Of a stretch of DNA of 46,368 bases, positions 8,008 to 16,655 are shown in pieces. Source of the stretch: an archaeon (lineage in GTDB: Archaea > Thermoproteota > Nitrososphaeria > Nitrososphaerales > Gagatemarchaeaceae); contig JAJYWC010000013.1 in NCBI GenBank assembly GCA_021791695.1, positions 1 through 46,368 on the forward strand, written 5' to 3'. The translations under genes and the position numbers were made by a program. The number at the start of each line of letters is the position of its first letter. Position 1 is the first letter of the stretch. Under the pieces are notes generated by a model that searched no databases, was not told the DNA's origin, and was given only the letters and a program-made list of their open reading frames with translations.

Positions 8008-8682
8008 TTGGCGCGGTTTCCGTCCTTTTCGCTGGGAGGGAGGGAGCGGTCGATACTCCGGGGTGTGGAGCAGCACCTCTCGGTGGTGAAAAAGTGTGTC
8101 GTCACCTACCAGAGCCTCGTCTCTTCTTTCGCAGCCGAGAGGACGTCGCCTGACGCCCTGCTCTCCGAGGTATTCTCGCTCCAGGACGGCGCCAAGGCCA
8201 TGCGCCGGGACCTCAGCGCAAAGATAGCCGAGGGGGCGTTCTTCGGAGGGGTCAGGGAGGACATCCTGACGCTGATCCAGACCAACGACAACATAGCCGA
8301 CAGCGCGAAGGACGCCGCGCGCCTGCTCGCCATCGGCGCTGACGGGGAGCCTGGGTTCCTCGAGATCCTGAGGAGCGAACACATGGCCGCATTCCAGAAG
8401 CACCTCCTCGCAGCCGTCACAGCCCTCGAATCGCTGATACAGGCACTCCAGAGCGACAAGAAGACTGTGGTCTCGAAGGTGCGCATCGTAGGAGACTGCG
8501 AGGAGGATGCAGATACCGAGAAGGACCGTCTTCTCAGGCAGCTGCTGGGCGAGCGTGGGCGGATGGACCCTGTATCGATCATCGAGCTCAGGGATTTCAT
8601 CTTCGCGTCGGACGATATCGCAGACAACGCCGAGCACGCCAGCGACGTCGTGCTCGTCTTGGTAGCGAAGGGCTATGGTTAG
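8008..8682 (+). CDS. DUF47 (PhoU-like) phosphate transport regulator
   Basis: The 224-residue product is all-helical and has the PhoU/DUF47 character. It opens with the short basic and aromatic segment RFPSFSLGGRERSILRGVEQHL, followed by repeating acidic helices with DNIADSAKDAARLL and DDIADNAEHASDVV, the two D-x-I-A-D-x-A repeats typical of this family's metal-binding three-helix bundles. DUF47 proteins are nearly always encoded next to Pit permeases and are thought to control them; here the gene overlaps the permease by 8 bases. The TTG at 8008 is chosen because it lies 28 bases after a TATA-like box and keeps the normal N-terminus. Confidence 0.88.
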   Translation: MARFPSFSLGGRERSILRGVEQHLSVVKKCVVTYQSLVSSFAAERTSPDALLSEVFSLQDGAKAMRRDLSAKIAEGAFFGGVREDILTLIQTNDNIADSAKDAARLLAIGADGEPGFLEILRSEHMAAFQKHLLAAVTALESLIQALQSDKKTVVSKVRIVGDCEEDADTEKDRLLRQLLGERGRMDPVSIIELRDFIFASDDIADNAEHASDVVLVLVAKGYG

Positions 8683-9604
8683 CGAGGTCGTCTTCGTCCT
8701 AGGCATAGTCCTGGCCTTCGTCTTCGGATGGAACAACAGCTCTTTCCTCATCGGTAACGGAGAGGGCTCCGGCTCTCTTGCGCCCCGGGAAGCGCTCGTC
8801 GTGGCCACTGCGGGCCTGCTCCTCGGAGTCCTGCTCGAGGGTTCGAAGATGCTGAAGAGCCTGAGCGGTACGATCACCCCGTCCGCAAGTGACCAGGTGG
8901 TCTTCACCGCGCTCCTCGTCTCGATCGGAGTCACGGTGGCCCTTTCCCTGCTGAGGCTTCCCGTCTCGTTCAGCATGGCGATAGTCGGTGCCTTCGCAGG
9001 TGCCGTGTACGGGTCTTCGCAGCCGCTAGACATCGCCAGGCTGGAGCAGGTAGCCGCCTTCTGGTTCCTTGCTCCGATCCTTGCCGCGGTGCTGGCCTAC
9101 CTCTTCTACTGGATCATCGTCAGATCTGTCTCGAATCTCGGGTTCCTCGCGCTGGATGGCGCGAGCAGGTACGGGGTCATCCTGACGTCCCTCGTGATAG
9201 CCTACGTCCTCGGCGCGAACAACATAGGACTCATCTACGGCGTCGCCCTCAACGGCTCCTCCCCGTCCGAGCTTGAGGTGCTTCTGTTCGTCTTCGCGGG
9301 GGTGCTAGGAATGGTCGCGCTGGGGCGGGGAGGGATCGCGGGCACGGTCGGAGACCGGCTGCTTGCTCTGAGCCCCCTCGGGGTGGTTGCGACCTTCGCC
9401 AGCAGCTCCGTGCTCATCTGGTTCGGGACCCAGCTCGCCATCCCTATCTCGATAAGCCAGTGCCTCATGGGCGGGATGTTCGGGGCCGCGATCACCAAGC
9501 AGCTATCTGTGGTGAACAGCCGTCTGGCCGCAGAGAATATCGCTTCCTGGCTGGCCGTCCCTGTGGGCGCCTTCTTGCTGGCCCTGTTGCTGGTCCAGTT
9601 TTAG
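8675..9604 (+). CDS. pit: Pit-family inorganic phosphate permease
   Basis: This is a polytopic membrane protein of 309 residues with about nine or ten hydrophobic segments. The inverted repeat of the Pit family is visible as two related signatures: FGWNNSSFLIGNG near residue 17 (a variant of GANDVANAFG) and VLGANNIGLIYGVAL near residue 180. The protein probably takes up phosphate with a cation. The first copy has W-N-N instead of A-N-D and the second A-N-N, a pattern seen in archaeal members. It is co-encoded with the DUF47 regulator. Its TAG overlaps the tyrA stop on the other strand, so the two operons converge. Confidence 0.85.
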   Translation: MVSEVVFVLGIVLAFVFGWNNSSFLIGNGEGSGSLAPREALVVATAGLLLGVLLEGSKMLKSLSGTITPSASDQVVFTALLVSIGVTVALSLLRLPVSFSMAIVGAFAGAVYGSSQPLDIARLEQVAAFWFLAPILAAVLAYLFYWIIVRSVSNLGFLALDGASRYGVILTSLVIAYVLGANNIGLIYGVALNGSSPSELEVLLFVFAGVLGMVALGRGGIAGTVGDRLLALSPLGVVATFASSSVLIWFGTQLAIPISISQCLMGGMFGAAITKQLSVVNSRLAAENIASWLAVPVGAFLLALLLVQF

Positions 9605-10452
9605 CGCGACGACGACTTTTCGAAGGCCTGGTACACGAGGCCGAGCGCCTCCTCAGAGTCGCCCGCGAAGGCCCTGGAGAGCTCCCTGAACCGCTTCTCG
9701 AAAGCCTTCCTGTCGCCTTTCTCTATGAACCCCAGCAACCCGCCGAGTTCCTCGACCAGGGCGCGCGCCGCCTCGGCCGCATACGGGTTCTCGGTCTGGA
9801 TGTAGGAGTAGAGGGCAGGGCTCTGCGAGAGTATCCCCTCCGCCAGCGTGAGCTGCACCCCTGAGGTGGGCGTCTGGAGCCTCCTGAACTCAACTGGCCG
9901 CATGTGCCGTCTTATCGTCCCAGCGTAAGCGATGTTCAGGAGATGTGTGAGCGAGAGTATCAGCGCCATCTTCCTGTCGTGTTCCTCCTCGCCCATGGGT
10001 ATCAGCTCGGCCTGCGGGAAGAGCCTGCGGGCGAGCGCCTCCGACCCTCCGTCTGTCTCTATCACGCAGACCTTCATGCCCTTGTAGACGTCCATGGAGG
10101 GTCCGAAGAGGGGGTGCAGTGATAGCAGCGTCGCCCGGCTCTCCGCCAGCCTCCTCCTCACCTGGCGGAGCACCTTCGCCTTCACCGAGGTTATCTCTAC
10201 CACCACTGCCCCTTCTCTGAGCCCCGGAGCCACCTCGCTGACAGCGGCGACGGTAGCGTCAGCGGGGGTCGCGATGACAACGACGTCTGCCCCCTTCACG
10301 GCGGCGAGGTTCGAACATGAGAACGAGAAGCTCCGGTGTCTTATCCCCGGCCGGCGGAGGTCGGACCCGGTCACCGCGCACCCCTGGGAGAGGAAGTACT
10401 TCGCAAGGAACTTCCCCATGCCCCCCGAGGAGCCGATGACCGCCACCTTCAA
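9601..10452 (-). CDS. tyrA: Prephenate (or arogenate) dehydrogenase
   Basis: This enzyme oxidatively decarboxylates prephenate or arogenate towards tyrosine. The 283-residue product has an N-terminal Rossmann fold (MKVAVIGSSGGMGKFLAKYF, about 1-30), DVVVIATPADATVA, and LSLHPLFGPSM, the TyrA signature carrying a substrate-contact histidine. A helical dimerisation domain follows from about 160. There is no ACT or chorismate mutase domain; the mutase is fused to the aminotransferase encoded just upstream, whose stop overlaps this start. It is the last gene of the 11-gene operon. Whether the substrate is prephenate or arogenate cannot be read from the sequence, but the neighbouring fused aminotransferase makes arogenate worth considering. 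Confidence 0.9.
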   Translation of the reverse strand: MKVAVIGSSGGMGKFLAKYFLSQGCAVTGSDLRRPGIRHRSFSFSCSNLAAVKGADVVVIATPADATVAAVSEVAPGLREGAVVVEITSVKAKVLRQVRRRLAESRATLLSLHPLFGPSMDVYKGMKVCVIETDGGSEALARRLFPQAELIPMGEEEHDRKMALILSLTHLLNIAYAGTIRRHMRPVEFRRLQTPTSGVQLTLAEGILSQSPALYSYIQTENPYAAEAARALVEELGGLLGFIEKGDRKAFEKRFRELSRAFAGDSEEALGLVYQAFEKSSSR

Positions 10453-11846
10453 GCGAGAAGTTCCCCTATCTTCCTGATGCCCTCTACTATGGTCTCCTTC
10501 GAGCCGCCGAGCGAGACCCTGAATGCTCTCGGGTAGTCTCCGAATCCGGTACCCGGGGATATCGTCACTCCCTTCTCCTCGAGAAGCTTCATCGTGAAGG
10601 CCACGGAGTCGAAGTCCGCGTTCCTCGCCTGCGGGAAGATGTACATCGCGCCGTCGGGTTTCGCGTACTGCAGGGCGGGGATGGCGTCCAGCTCACGGCT
10701 GGCCAGGTCGATTCTCTCCCTCATCGCCGCTGCGTTACTGGCCACCTCGGGGTCGCTTCCCAGCGCCTTTATCGCGCCCCTCTGTATGAATTCGGGGACA
10801 CAGGTGACGATGAGCGACTGGATCTTCATCATCTTCGAGATGTTCTCCTCCGACGACACGGTGTAACCGACCCTGAACCCTGTCATCGCCCAGGTCTTCG
10901 AGAACGATGCGGTGAGTATGAACTTCTTCGCGGGGGTCTCCAGTATGCTTGGAGTGGGCGCGTAGGAGTAGTCCGTGTAGATCTCGTCGCTGATGACCGT
11001 GAGGCCGTGCTCGTCCGCGACCTCCACGATCCCCCTGAACTTCTCCGGGGCTAGTATCGCGCCCGTGGGGTTCGCAGGATAGCTCAGCACTATTGCCCTG
11101 GTGTTCGGCCTTATCGCGTCTTGGACAGCGTCCACCGAGGGTAACCAGCCTTCCTCGAGCGTCGTGTGCACCGAAATCGCCCTCGCCCCGATGTACTGGA
11201 GGCCCTCCTTGTACGCCGGCCAGTTCGGCTCGATGACTATCGCGCTCTCCCCTTCCCTCACCGAGGACATGAGCGCCATGTACACGCCGAACCTCCCGCC
11301 GGGGTTCACTATCACTTCGCTGTCTTTGACGGGGAAGTGGTGCCTCCGGTCTATGTACTGCCTGACCGCAGTCACCAGCTCGGGTATGCCCCTCGTGGGC
11401 GCGTACCGAGTCCTGTACGCGTAGAGCGCCTCGGAGGTGGCGTCGAGCACAGCCTTGGGGGGATGGAAGTCGGGCTCACCCACGTCAAGCCTCAGCAACT
11501 TCTTGCCCGTGGCCTCTATCTGCTGGGCCTTGGCGCTCATCATCATCGGAGTGATGAGCTGCTGCTTCGCCGGGAATCCCTGCACCCGCTTCCCCTCCGC
11601 AAGGAGGGTGCTCAGTATCTTCAGGCCCGTCTGCCCGTCGAGCCCCTTCGTCTCGCACTCGCCCAGGACGAGCCGCACCAGCGAGTCCTCGACCTTGGCG
11701 TCCTCGAGCGGAATGGAGCCCTTCATCTTGAGCTCCCCGACCTTCTTGGCGAGCGCGTTCCTTGCGGCCACCAGGTCAATGATCTCTCTCGTGGTGTCCG
11801 CTATCTGCTCTCTCAGTCCTTCCAGTTCGTTCTCGGAGCTCATCAT
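10449..11846 (-). CDS. Chorismate mutase::aminotransferase class I fusion
   Basis: The 465-residue product has two parts. Residues 1 to about 95 are an AroQ-type chorismate mutase helical domain: LREQIADTTREIIDLVAARN, then KKVGELKMKG, then a third helix to KRVQG. Residues about 97-465 are a PLP fold-type I aminotransferase of the aspartate family: LRLDVGEPDFHPP, PGGRFGVYMAL, LSYPANPTGAI, the PLP lysine in TASFSKTWAMTGFRVGYT, and a C-terminal FRVSLGG arginine motif. The mutase makes prephenate from chorismate; the aminotransferase could act on prephenate (giving arogenate) or on arylpyruvates. The position between aroC and tyrA supports an aromatic role. Starts overlap: ATGATG at 11846 against the aroC TGA. 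Confidence 0.9.
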   Translation of the reverse strand: MMSSENELEGLREQIADTTREIIDLVAARNALAKKVGELKMKGSIPLEDAKVEDSLVRLVLGECETKGLDGQTGLKILSTLLAEGKRVQGFPAKQQLITPMMMSAKAQQIEATGKKLLRLDVGEPDFHPPKAVLDATSEALYAYRTRYAPTRGIPELVTAVRQYIDRRHHFPVKDSEVIVNPGGRFGVYMALMSSVREGESAIVIEPNWPAYKEGLQYIGARAISVHTTLEEGWLPSVDAVQDAIRPNTRAIVLSYPANPTGAILAPEKFRGIVEVADEHGLTVISDEIYTDYSYAPTPSILETPAKKFILTASFSKTWAMTGFRVGYTVSSEENISKMMKIQSLIVTCVPEFIQRGAIKALGSDPEVASNAAAMRERIDLASRELDAIPALQYAKPDGAMYIFPQARNADFDSVAFTMKLLEEKGVTISPGTGFGDYPRAFRVSLGGSKETIVEGIRKIGELLA

Positions 11847-12952
11847 CAGTCCACCCGCTTGAGGACGGGCGTGATAAAGCCGCCTCTGATTGCATGGTCC
11901 GCGAGGACCAGCGCGGTCACGCTCTCGACTACGGGGACGGCCCTCGGGACGACCGTCGGGTCGTGTCTCCCCGGGACGACGAGGTCGACCTCCTCGCCCT
12001 TCGCCGTATCGTACGTCCGCTGCCTGGCGGCTATCGACGCAGCCGGCTTGAACGCCACCCTGTAGAGAAGCGGCATGCCGCTTGAGATACCGCCGAGGAC
12101 TCCGCCAGCGTTGTTGGTGTCGGAGAGGAGCCTGCCATCGCGCATCCTGAAGAGGTCGTTGTTCTGGGTACCCGTCATCCTCGTCGACGCGAACCCGGAG
12201 CCGAACTCGACCCCCTTGACTGCGGGGATGGAGAGCGCCATCCTTGCGAGGTCAGAGTCCAGAGACCCGAAGACGGGCTCCCCTAGCCCCGCAGGCACGT
12301 TCAGCGCGACGCATTCTACGACGCCACCCAGGCTGTCGCCCTTCCCCCTCATCTCGATGACCTTCTTCCTCATCTCCTCGGCCGCGATCGGGTTCGGGCT
12401 CCTGACCTCGTTGGAGTATCTGTTCCTCCTGGCGTCGTCCAGGGTGAACTTCTCGGCCCTCAGCCCACCAAGCTCCGACGTGTACGCGATTATCTCGATG
12501 CCCAGGGTCTCCGAGAGGAGCTTCTTGGCAATCGCGCCACCCATCACGAACGTGGCCGTGATTCTGCCGGAGAACCTGCCGCCTCCTCTGTAGTCGTTGA
12601 ACCCTCCGTATTTCTGCTTGGAGGTCGCGTCGGCGTGGCCGGGCCTGGGGGTGCTGACGAGAGACTCATAGTCGCGCGATTTCTGGTCCTCGTTCCTGAC
12701 CATCGCCATTATCGGCGCACCGGTGGTGTAACCCCTGAACGTCCCGCTCATTATCTCCACGACGTCGCCCTCCTTCCGCTGTGTGGTGACTATCGACTGC
12801 CCGGGCTTGCGCAGGTCCAGGTCCTTCTGGATGTCCTCCTCCGAGAGTTTCAGCCCCGCTGGACACCCCTCCACGACCGCACCGACGCACTTCCCGTGGC
12901 TCTCCCCGAAGCTGACGAGTACGAACCTCTCTCCGACGATGTTACCCGTCAT
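11846..12952 (-). CDS. aroC: Chorismate synthase
   Basis: AroC eliminates phosphate from EPSP to give chorismate, with reduced FMN as cofactor. The 368-residue product has the three classic signatures: GESHGKCVGAVVEGCPAG near the N-terminus, RPGHADATSKQKYG and DYRGGGRFSGRITA in the middle, and RHDPTVVPRAVPVVES towards the C-terminus. Length and motifs are normal. Its ATG overlaps the aroA stop and its stop overlaps the start of the mutase-aminotransferase fusion, so it lies in a tightly packed operon. Confidence 0.96.
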   Translation of the reverse strand: MTGNIVGERFVLVSFGESHGKCVGAVVEGCPAGLKLSEEDIQKDLDLRKPGQSIVTTQRKEGDVVEIMSGTFRGYTTGAPIMAMVRNEDQKSRDYESLVSTPRPGHADATSKQKYGGFNDYRGGGRFSGRITATFVMGGAIAKKLLSETLGIEIIAYTSELGGLRAEKFTLDDARRNRYSNEVRSPNPIAAEEMRKKVIEMRGKGDSLGGVVECVALNVPAGLGEPVFGSLDSDLARMALSIPAVKGVEFGSGFASTRMTGTQNNDLFRMRDGRLLSDTNNAGGVLGGISSGMPLLYRVAFKPAASIAARQRTYDTAKGEEVDLVVPGRHDPTVVPRAVPVVESVTALVLADHAIRGGFITPVLKRVD

Positions 12953-14244
12953 TCGCTGGTCACCCTCGCTCCGAGCCTCCGCATGTCCTCCAGGAAAGTG
13001 GGATATGAAACGTCCAGGCTCTCCGCCCCCACGACCGGTATCCCGCCGGGCAGGAGCATCGACGCCAGCGAGAATGCCATGAACATCCTGTGGTCGTCGT
13101 GCGCATCCAGGGCGGCGCGCTTGAGCTGCGCGTTCGGCTGTATCTTCATCCCGTCAGGCCTCTCCTCTATCTTCACTCCGACCTTCGAGAGCTCCGTCGC
13201 GAGCACGGCTATCCTGTCCGTTTCCTTGAACCTGGCGTGGGCCGTACCGACGACCTCGACCGGCGACTCGCTCCTGAGAGATAGCGCGGCCACGACGGGT
13301 AGCAGGTCGGGTGTGTCGCCCAGGTTGAAGGTACCTCCCTTCAGCTTGGAGCCGTCGGACTCGACCGTCACCGAGCCCTCCCCTTCATCCACCCTGACCC
13401 CCATAGTCCTCGCTATCTTCATTATCGCGGAATCGCCCTGTGGCAGTTCGGGGTTCAGGTCTTCGAGCACGACCTTCCCCCCCACCAGCCCAACGGCGGC
13501 GACTATGAAAGACGCCGAGCTGAAATCCGCCGGGACGGTGAAGTCCGAATGGCGGTACCTCTGTCCCGCCCTGACTACGAACTTCGAGTAGCCCTCCCTC
13601 TCCACCTGCACTGCGAAGACCTTCGACAGCGTCAGGGTAGCGTCGATGTACGGCCTAGACACAGCGTCGGCCACGCTGATGGACGTATCCTGAGCTGCCA
13701 TGGGAGACGAGATTATCAGCGACGAGACGAACTGCGACGAGACGTCTCCCCTTATCACGGCTTCCCCTCCTCTTATGCCACCGCACTTCACGACGATAGG
13801 CGCACATCCGTTCTTGCGGGTCGACCAGGCTTCGACTCCCAGCTGCCCGAGGGTATCGAGGAGCGGCTGCATCGGTCTGCGCCTGATGCTCGAGTCACCC
13901 GTCAACACCACGAACCCGTCGGGCGCGGCCCCGAACGCCGAGGTCATGAACCTGAGGGTGGTCCCTGAGTTCTCGACGTTGACCACGTCGGCGGGCACTG
14001 TCGGCATAGTTCCGGTTATCGTGACAGCAGAACCCGACCTTTCCATCCTTGCACCCATCGCCTGGCAGGCCGCCATGGTCGCGTTGGTGTCTCGTGAGAA
14101 GAGCACGTTCGAGATCCGCGACGCCCCCTCTGCGAGGCCGGCCATGAGGACGGCCCTGTGGGTGTAGCTCTTGCTGGGGGGGAGCCTGACCCTCCCTTCT
14201 AGCCTTCCCTCCGAGACGGTCGTGGTTCTAGTCGAGCGACTCAA
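12949..14244 (-). CDS. aroA: 3-phosphoshikimate 1-carboxyvinyltransferase (EPSP synthase)
   Basis: This enzyme transfers enolpyruvyl from PEP to shikimate 3-phosphate. I place the start at TTG 14244, giving 431 residues, because this puts RLPPSKSYTHRAVLMAGLAE about 20 residues from the N-terminus as in the family; the frame is open 63 codons further upstream but that part is arginine-rich and lies inside aroK. Family motifs include FSRDTNATM, GDSSIRRRPMQPLLD, SSQFVSSLIISSP, FKETDRIAVLATEL and DAHDDHRMFMAFSLAS. The two repeated alpha/beta domains are complete. The gene overlaps the 3' end of aroK by 17 bases and the start of aroC. Confidence 0.94.
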   Translation of the reverse strand: MSRSTRTTTVSEGRLEGRVRLPPSKSYTHRAVLMAGLAEGASRISNVLFSRDTNATMAACQAMGARMERSGSAVTITGTMPTVPADVVNVENSGTTLRFMTSAFGAAPDGFVVLTGDSSIRRRPMQPLLDTLGQLGVEAWSTRKNGCAPIVVKCGGIRGGEAVIRGDVSSQFVSSLIISSPMAAQDTSISVADAVSRPYIDATLTLSKVFAVQVEREGYSKFVVRAGQRYRHSDFTVPADFSSASFIVAAVGLVGGKVVLEDLNPELPQGDSAIMKIARTMGVRVDEGEGSVTVESDGSKLKGGTFNLGDTPDLLPVVAALSLRSESPVEVVGTAHARFKETDRIAVLATELSKVGVKIEERPDGMKIQPNAQLKRAALDAHDDHRMFMAFSLASMLLPGGIPVVGAESLDVSYPTFLEDMRRLGARVTSE

Positions 14245-15112
14245 TCCTCCCGTGCTCGTTGTTCGTCTCCGTCTCCATGACCACGCTACCATCCGCCTGC
14301 CAGGCCTCGGCGAGCTTCTTGACCTCCTCGGACATCTTCGGCTCGAAGACCGCGGCCGTAGCGGGCCCCGTCCCCGAGAGCGACGCGCCGAGCGCCCCAT
14401 GCTCGACCGCCTGTAGGGCGGCCCTTCCGTCATAACCGTATATGGCGGAGTACAGGGTCCCGTTGAGCGTCATGGCGCGCCAGAGGTCGCCCTCCATGCT
14501 CATGCGGTAGAGCACCTCCGCGACCCTTCCCAGCTTCCTCACCTGTGCAACTTCGACGGCGGCCCTCCTGCTCTGCGCCTTGGGGACCTTGATGATCACC
14601 TTTAGCGGCTTGTCGAACAGCTTCGAGCGCTCCACCTTCCTCCCCAGGTTGTCGACGAGGTTGATTCCTCCGAGGAGACAGGCTGCGGAATCGTCCATCG
14701 CGCCGGTCACGGATGCCCCGCTCGCGAGCGACGCATCGACGCTGCAGGTCATGATCCTCTGCGGGTCGAACGCCCGCTGCCCCAGGGCGGCGAACACCGC
14801 GAGCGCAATGGCGGATGACGCGGAAGAGGACGTCTTGAGGCCCACGCCCATAGGGAGCGCCGTCGTGGTCTCGACCGTCGCGCTGTACTGTGAGGCGTCC
14901 TTGCCGGCCATCTTGAGCGCGAGGCTCACGGTCTCCGTCGCCAGTTTCGACTCGACCGCCTTCCCGTTGGCGATTATCTTCCACTCGCCGGGCCCGGCGA
15001 CGAGTTCCACGACCGCCTCCGTGCCCAGCCTGATGCTGGCGGTGACCCCCTTGCCTCCAGCGACGGCGTTGACTATGCTGACCGCCCCGAAGGTCGAACC
15101 TCTTCCCTTCAA
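14228..15112 (-). CDS. aroK: Archaeal shikimate kinase (GHMP superfamily)
   Basis: This protein phosphorylates shikimate but belongs to the GHMP kinase fold, not to the P-loop AroK of bacteria. The 294-residue product shows the GHMP ATP-binding signature LPMGVGLKTSSSASSAIALA (about 95-115), an N-terminal substrate strand with AVSIVNAVAGGKG, and the C-terminal motif GALGASLSGTGPATAAV. This replacement is characteristic of archaea. It lies between aroE and aroA in pathway order, and its start overlaps the aroE stop. Confidence 0.93.
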   Translation of the reverse strand: MKGRGSTFGAVSIVNAVAGGKGVTASIRLGTEAVVELVAGPGEWKIIANGKAVESKLATETVSLALKMAGKDASQYSATVETTTALPMGVGLKTSSSASSAIALAVFAALGQRAFDPQRIMTCSVDASLASGASVTGAMDDSAACLLGGINLVDNLGRKVERSKLFDKPLKVIIKVPKAQSRRAAVEVAQVRKLGRVAEVLYRMSMEGDLWRAMTLNGTLYSAIYGYDGRAALQAVEHGALGASLSGTGPATAAVFEPKMSEEVKKLAEAWQADGSVVMETETNNEHGRIESLD

Positions 15113-15939
15113 GCCGCTACCTCCAGAGAGTCCAGAAGGGCCTTCCTCATGGTCTCCCTCGGAGCGGGCCTCCCGGTCCAGTTCTCGAGAGCCAGGACGC
15201 CCTGGTTCAGCAGCATCTCATAGCCGTAGATCACATGGCACCCTCTTAGCTCAGCAGTCCTCAAGAGTTCGGTCTTCATAGGTCTGTACACGGCGTCGAA
15301 GACCGTAGCGCGCCCGTAGATAACTCGCTTGAGGCTCTCGGGCACCTCGTGATCGCCGGAGCCAACCGGGGTCGCGTTGAATATCACGTCCGCGTCCGTC
15401 TCTTTGAGCCTGGAGAACGTGGTGAACCCAAACTTCATCCCGGGGAATACCCTCTCCATCTCGACGATGAACCTTTCCCCCCTAGATGCTTCCCGGACGA
15501 CGACCGTCACTCTGCCGCAGCGCAGCTGGTGCATGGCCTCGCAGAACGCCCTCGCGGCTCCGCCCGCCCCCACCAAGAGCGCGGTCCTGGGAGATTCCCT
15601 GCCGTGGTCCTTCAGCGACTCGACTATCCCGCCGGCGTCCGTGTTGTATCCGAGGAATCTGTCGCCCTCGTGTTTGATGACGTTCACGGCACCTATCCTC
15701 GAGGCGACCTCGTCGAGCTCGTCCACGAACGGAATGACGTCCGACTTGTAGGGTATGGTAACGTTCATGCCCTTGCTCTCTCCCCTCAGGTCGAGGAACT
15801 TTTCAGGAAAGTCCTTCCTTGCTATGCTCATGGGACGATACTCCGCGTCGATCTTCATGCTAGCAAAAGCGGCGTTCATCATCGCCGGCGAGAGCGAATG
15901 AGTGACGTCCCCGCCGATGAGGCAGTACCTGTCTACCAA
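15109..15939 (-). CDS. aroE: Shikimate dehydrogenase
   Basis: AroE reduces 3-dehydroshikimate with NADPH. The 276-residue product has the substrate-binding domain with IGGDVTHSLSPAMMNAAF and MNVTIPYKSDVIPFVDEL (catalytic Lys in the IPYK motif), GYNTDAGGIVESL with the paired Asp, then the Rossmann domain LLVGAGGAARAFCEAM and a C-terminal YGYEMLLNQGVLALENWTG. The start is TTG 15939, overlapping the aroD stop. All catalytic positions that can be recognised are intact. Confidence 0.95.
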   Translation of the reverse strand: MVDRYCLIGGDVTHSLSPAMMNAAFASMKIDAEYRPMSIARKDFPEKFLDLRGESKGMNVTIPYKSDVIPFVDELDEVASRIGAVNVIKHEGDRFLGYNTDAGGIVESLKDHGRESPRTALLVGAGGAARAFCEAMHQLRCGRVTVVVREASRGERFIVEMERVFPGMKFGFTTFSRLKETDADVIFNATPVGSGDHEVPESLKRVIYGRATVFDAVYRPMKTELLRTAELRGCHVIYGYEMLLNQGVLALENWTGRPAPRETMRKALLDSLEVAA

Positions 15940-16655
15940 CGTCCTTCCTCCAAGAGTCTCTTCATCCCGGTAACCGTGGTGACGGAGAGCTGACCAGGTG
16001 CCACGGGCTCGCCGGGTAGGGAGGCGTAGACGACCGGAGCACCCAACCTGAGACTAGCAAGCCGGGACGCGCTGCCCTGGGACCCCATACAGAACGCTAT
16101 CAGCGACTGCGGGTCGTCCTCGTAGAGTTTCAGCACCCTGAGGTTGTCGGCCTTTCCCTTGGCAGTCGTCACGATTTTTGTGACCTGCCCGAGCTCACGT
16201 GCCTCGGCGCGCTTCTGCCGTAGCACCCTCAGAGACGGAGTCCCAGCGAAATCGTGCCACGAGACTATCTTCCTGAGCGACCTGGGCAGCCCGGCGTACC
16301 ACAGCGGATGCTCCCTCGCCGTGCTCAGCTCGATGTCAAGGTAGGCCGGCCTCAGTCTCGTCAGCTCGGAGATCGCCTCCAGCCTCTCGGCCTCGCTGCC
16401 TCGGAACTTCCCTCCCTCCTCCCTGCACCTCACCGTGATTATGGACTTCCTTGCGAAGCGCAGCATTCTCTCGGCCATCTCGCCCAGCGAATCCTGCGCC
16501 AGGTCCACCCTGAACTCCACCAGGTCTGACCCGAGGTCGAAGGCGGCCTGAGCCTTGTCGACCATCTCGACCGCCGTCCTGGCGGAGATGGTGGTACAGA
16601 CCTGGCCGAGCTTCTTATGGTCTTCGACCCGGGGGAGCGCGAGCTCATCTTTCAA
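15933..16655 (-). CDS. aroD: 3-dehydroquinate dehydratase, type I
   Basis: This class I dehydratase uses a Schiff-base lysine. The 240-residue barrel shows VEFRVDLAQDS, SIITVRCREEGG, the strand AYLDIELS, IVSWHDFAGTPS with the catalytic His, KIVTTAKGKADNL with the Schiff-base Lys, and a C-terminal LIAFCMGSQGSASRLASLRL loop. The start is TTG at 16655, overlapping the end of the dehydroquinate synthase gene. Type I enzymes are the usual archaeal form. Confidence 0.93.
   Translation of the reverse strand: MKDELALPRVEDHKKLGQVCTTISARTAVEMVDKAQAAFDLGSDLVEFRVDLAQDSLGEMAERMLRFARKSIITVRCREEGGKFRGSEAERLEAISELTRLRPAYLDIELSTAREHPLWYAGLPRSLRKIVSWHDFAGTPSLRVLRQKRAEARELGQVTKIVTTAKGKADNLRVLKLYEDDPQSLIAFCMGSQGSASRLASLRLGAPVVYASLPGEPVAPGQLSVTTVTGMKRLLEEGRW

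Noticed and set aside
14245-14433. Upstream extension of aroA
   Set aside because: Arginine- and serine-rich, lies inside aroK and would make the enzyme about 60 residues too long.
15283-15289. Other TGTACA hexamers, for example inside aroE
   Set aside because: They lie within coding sequence away from promoters and occur at about the rate expected by chance.
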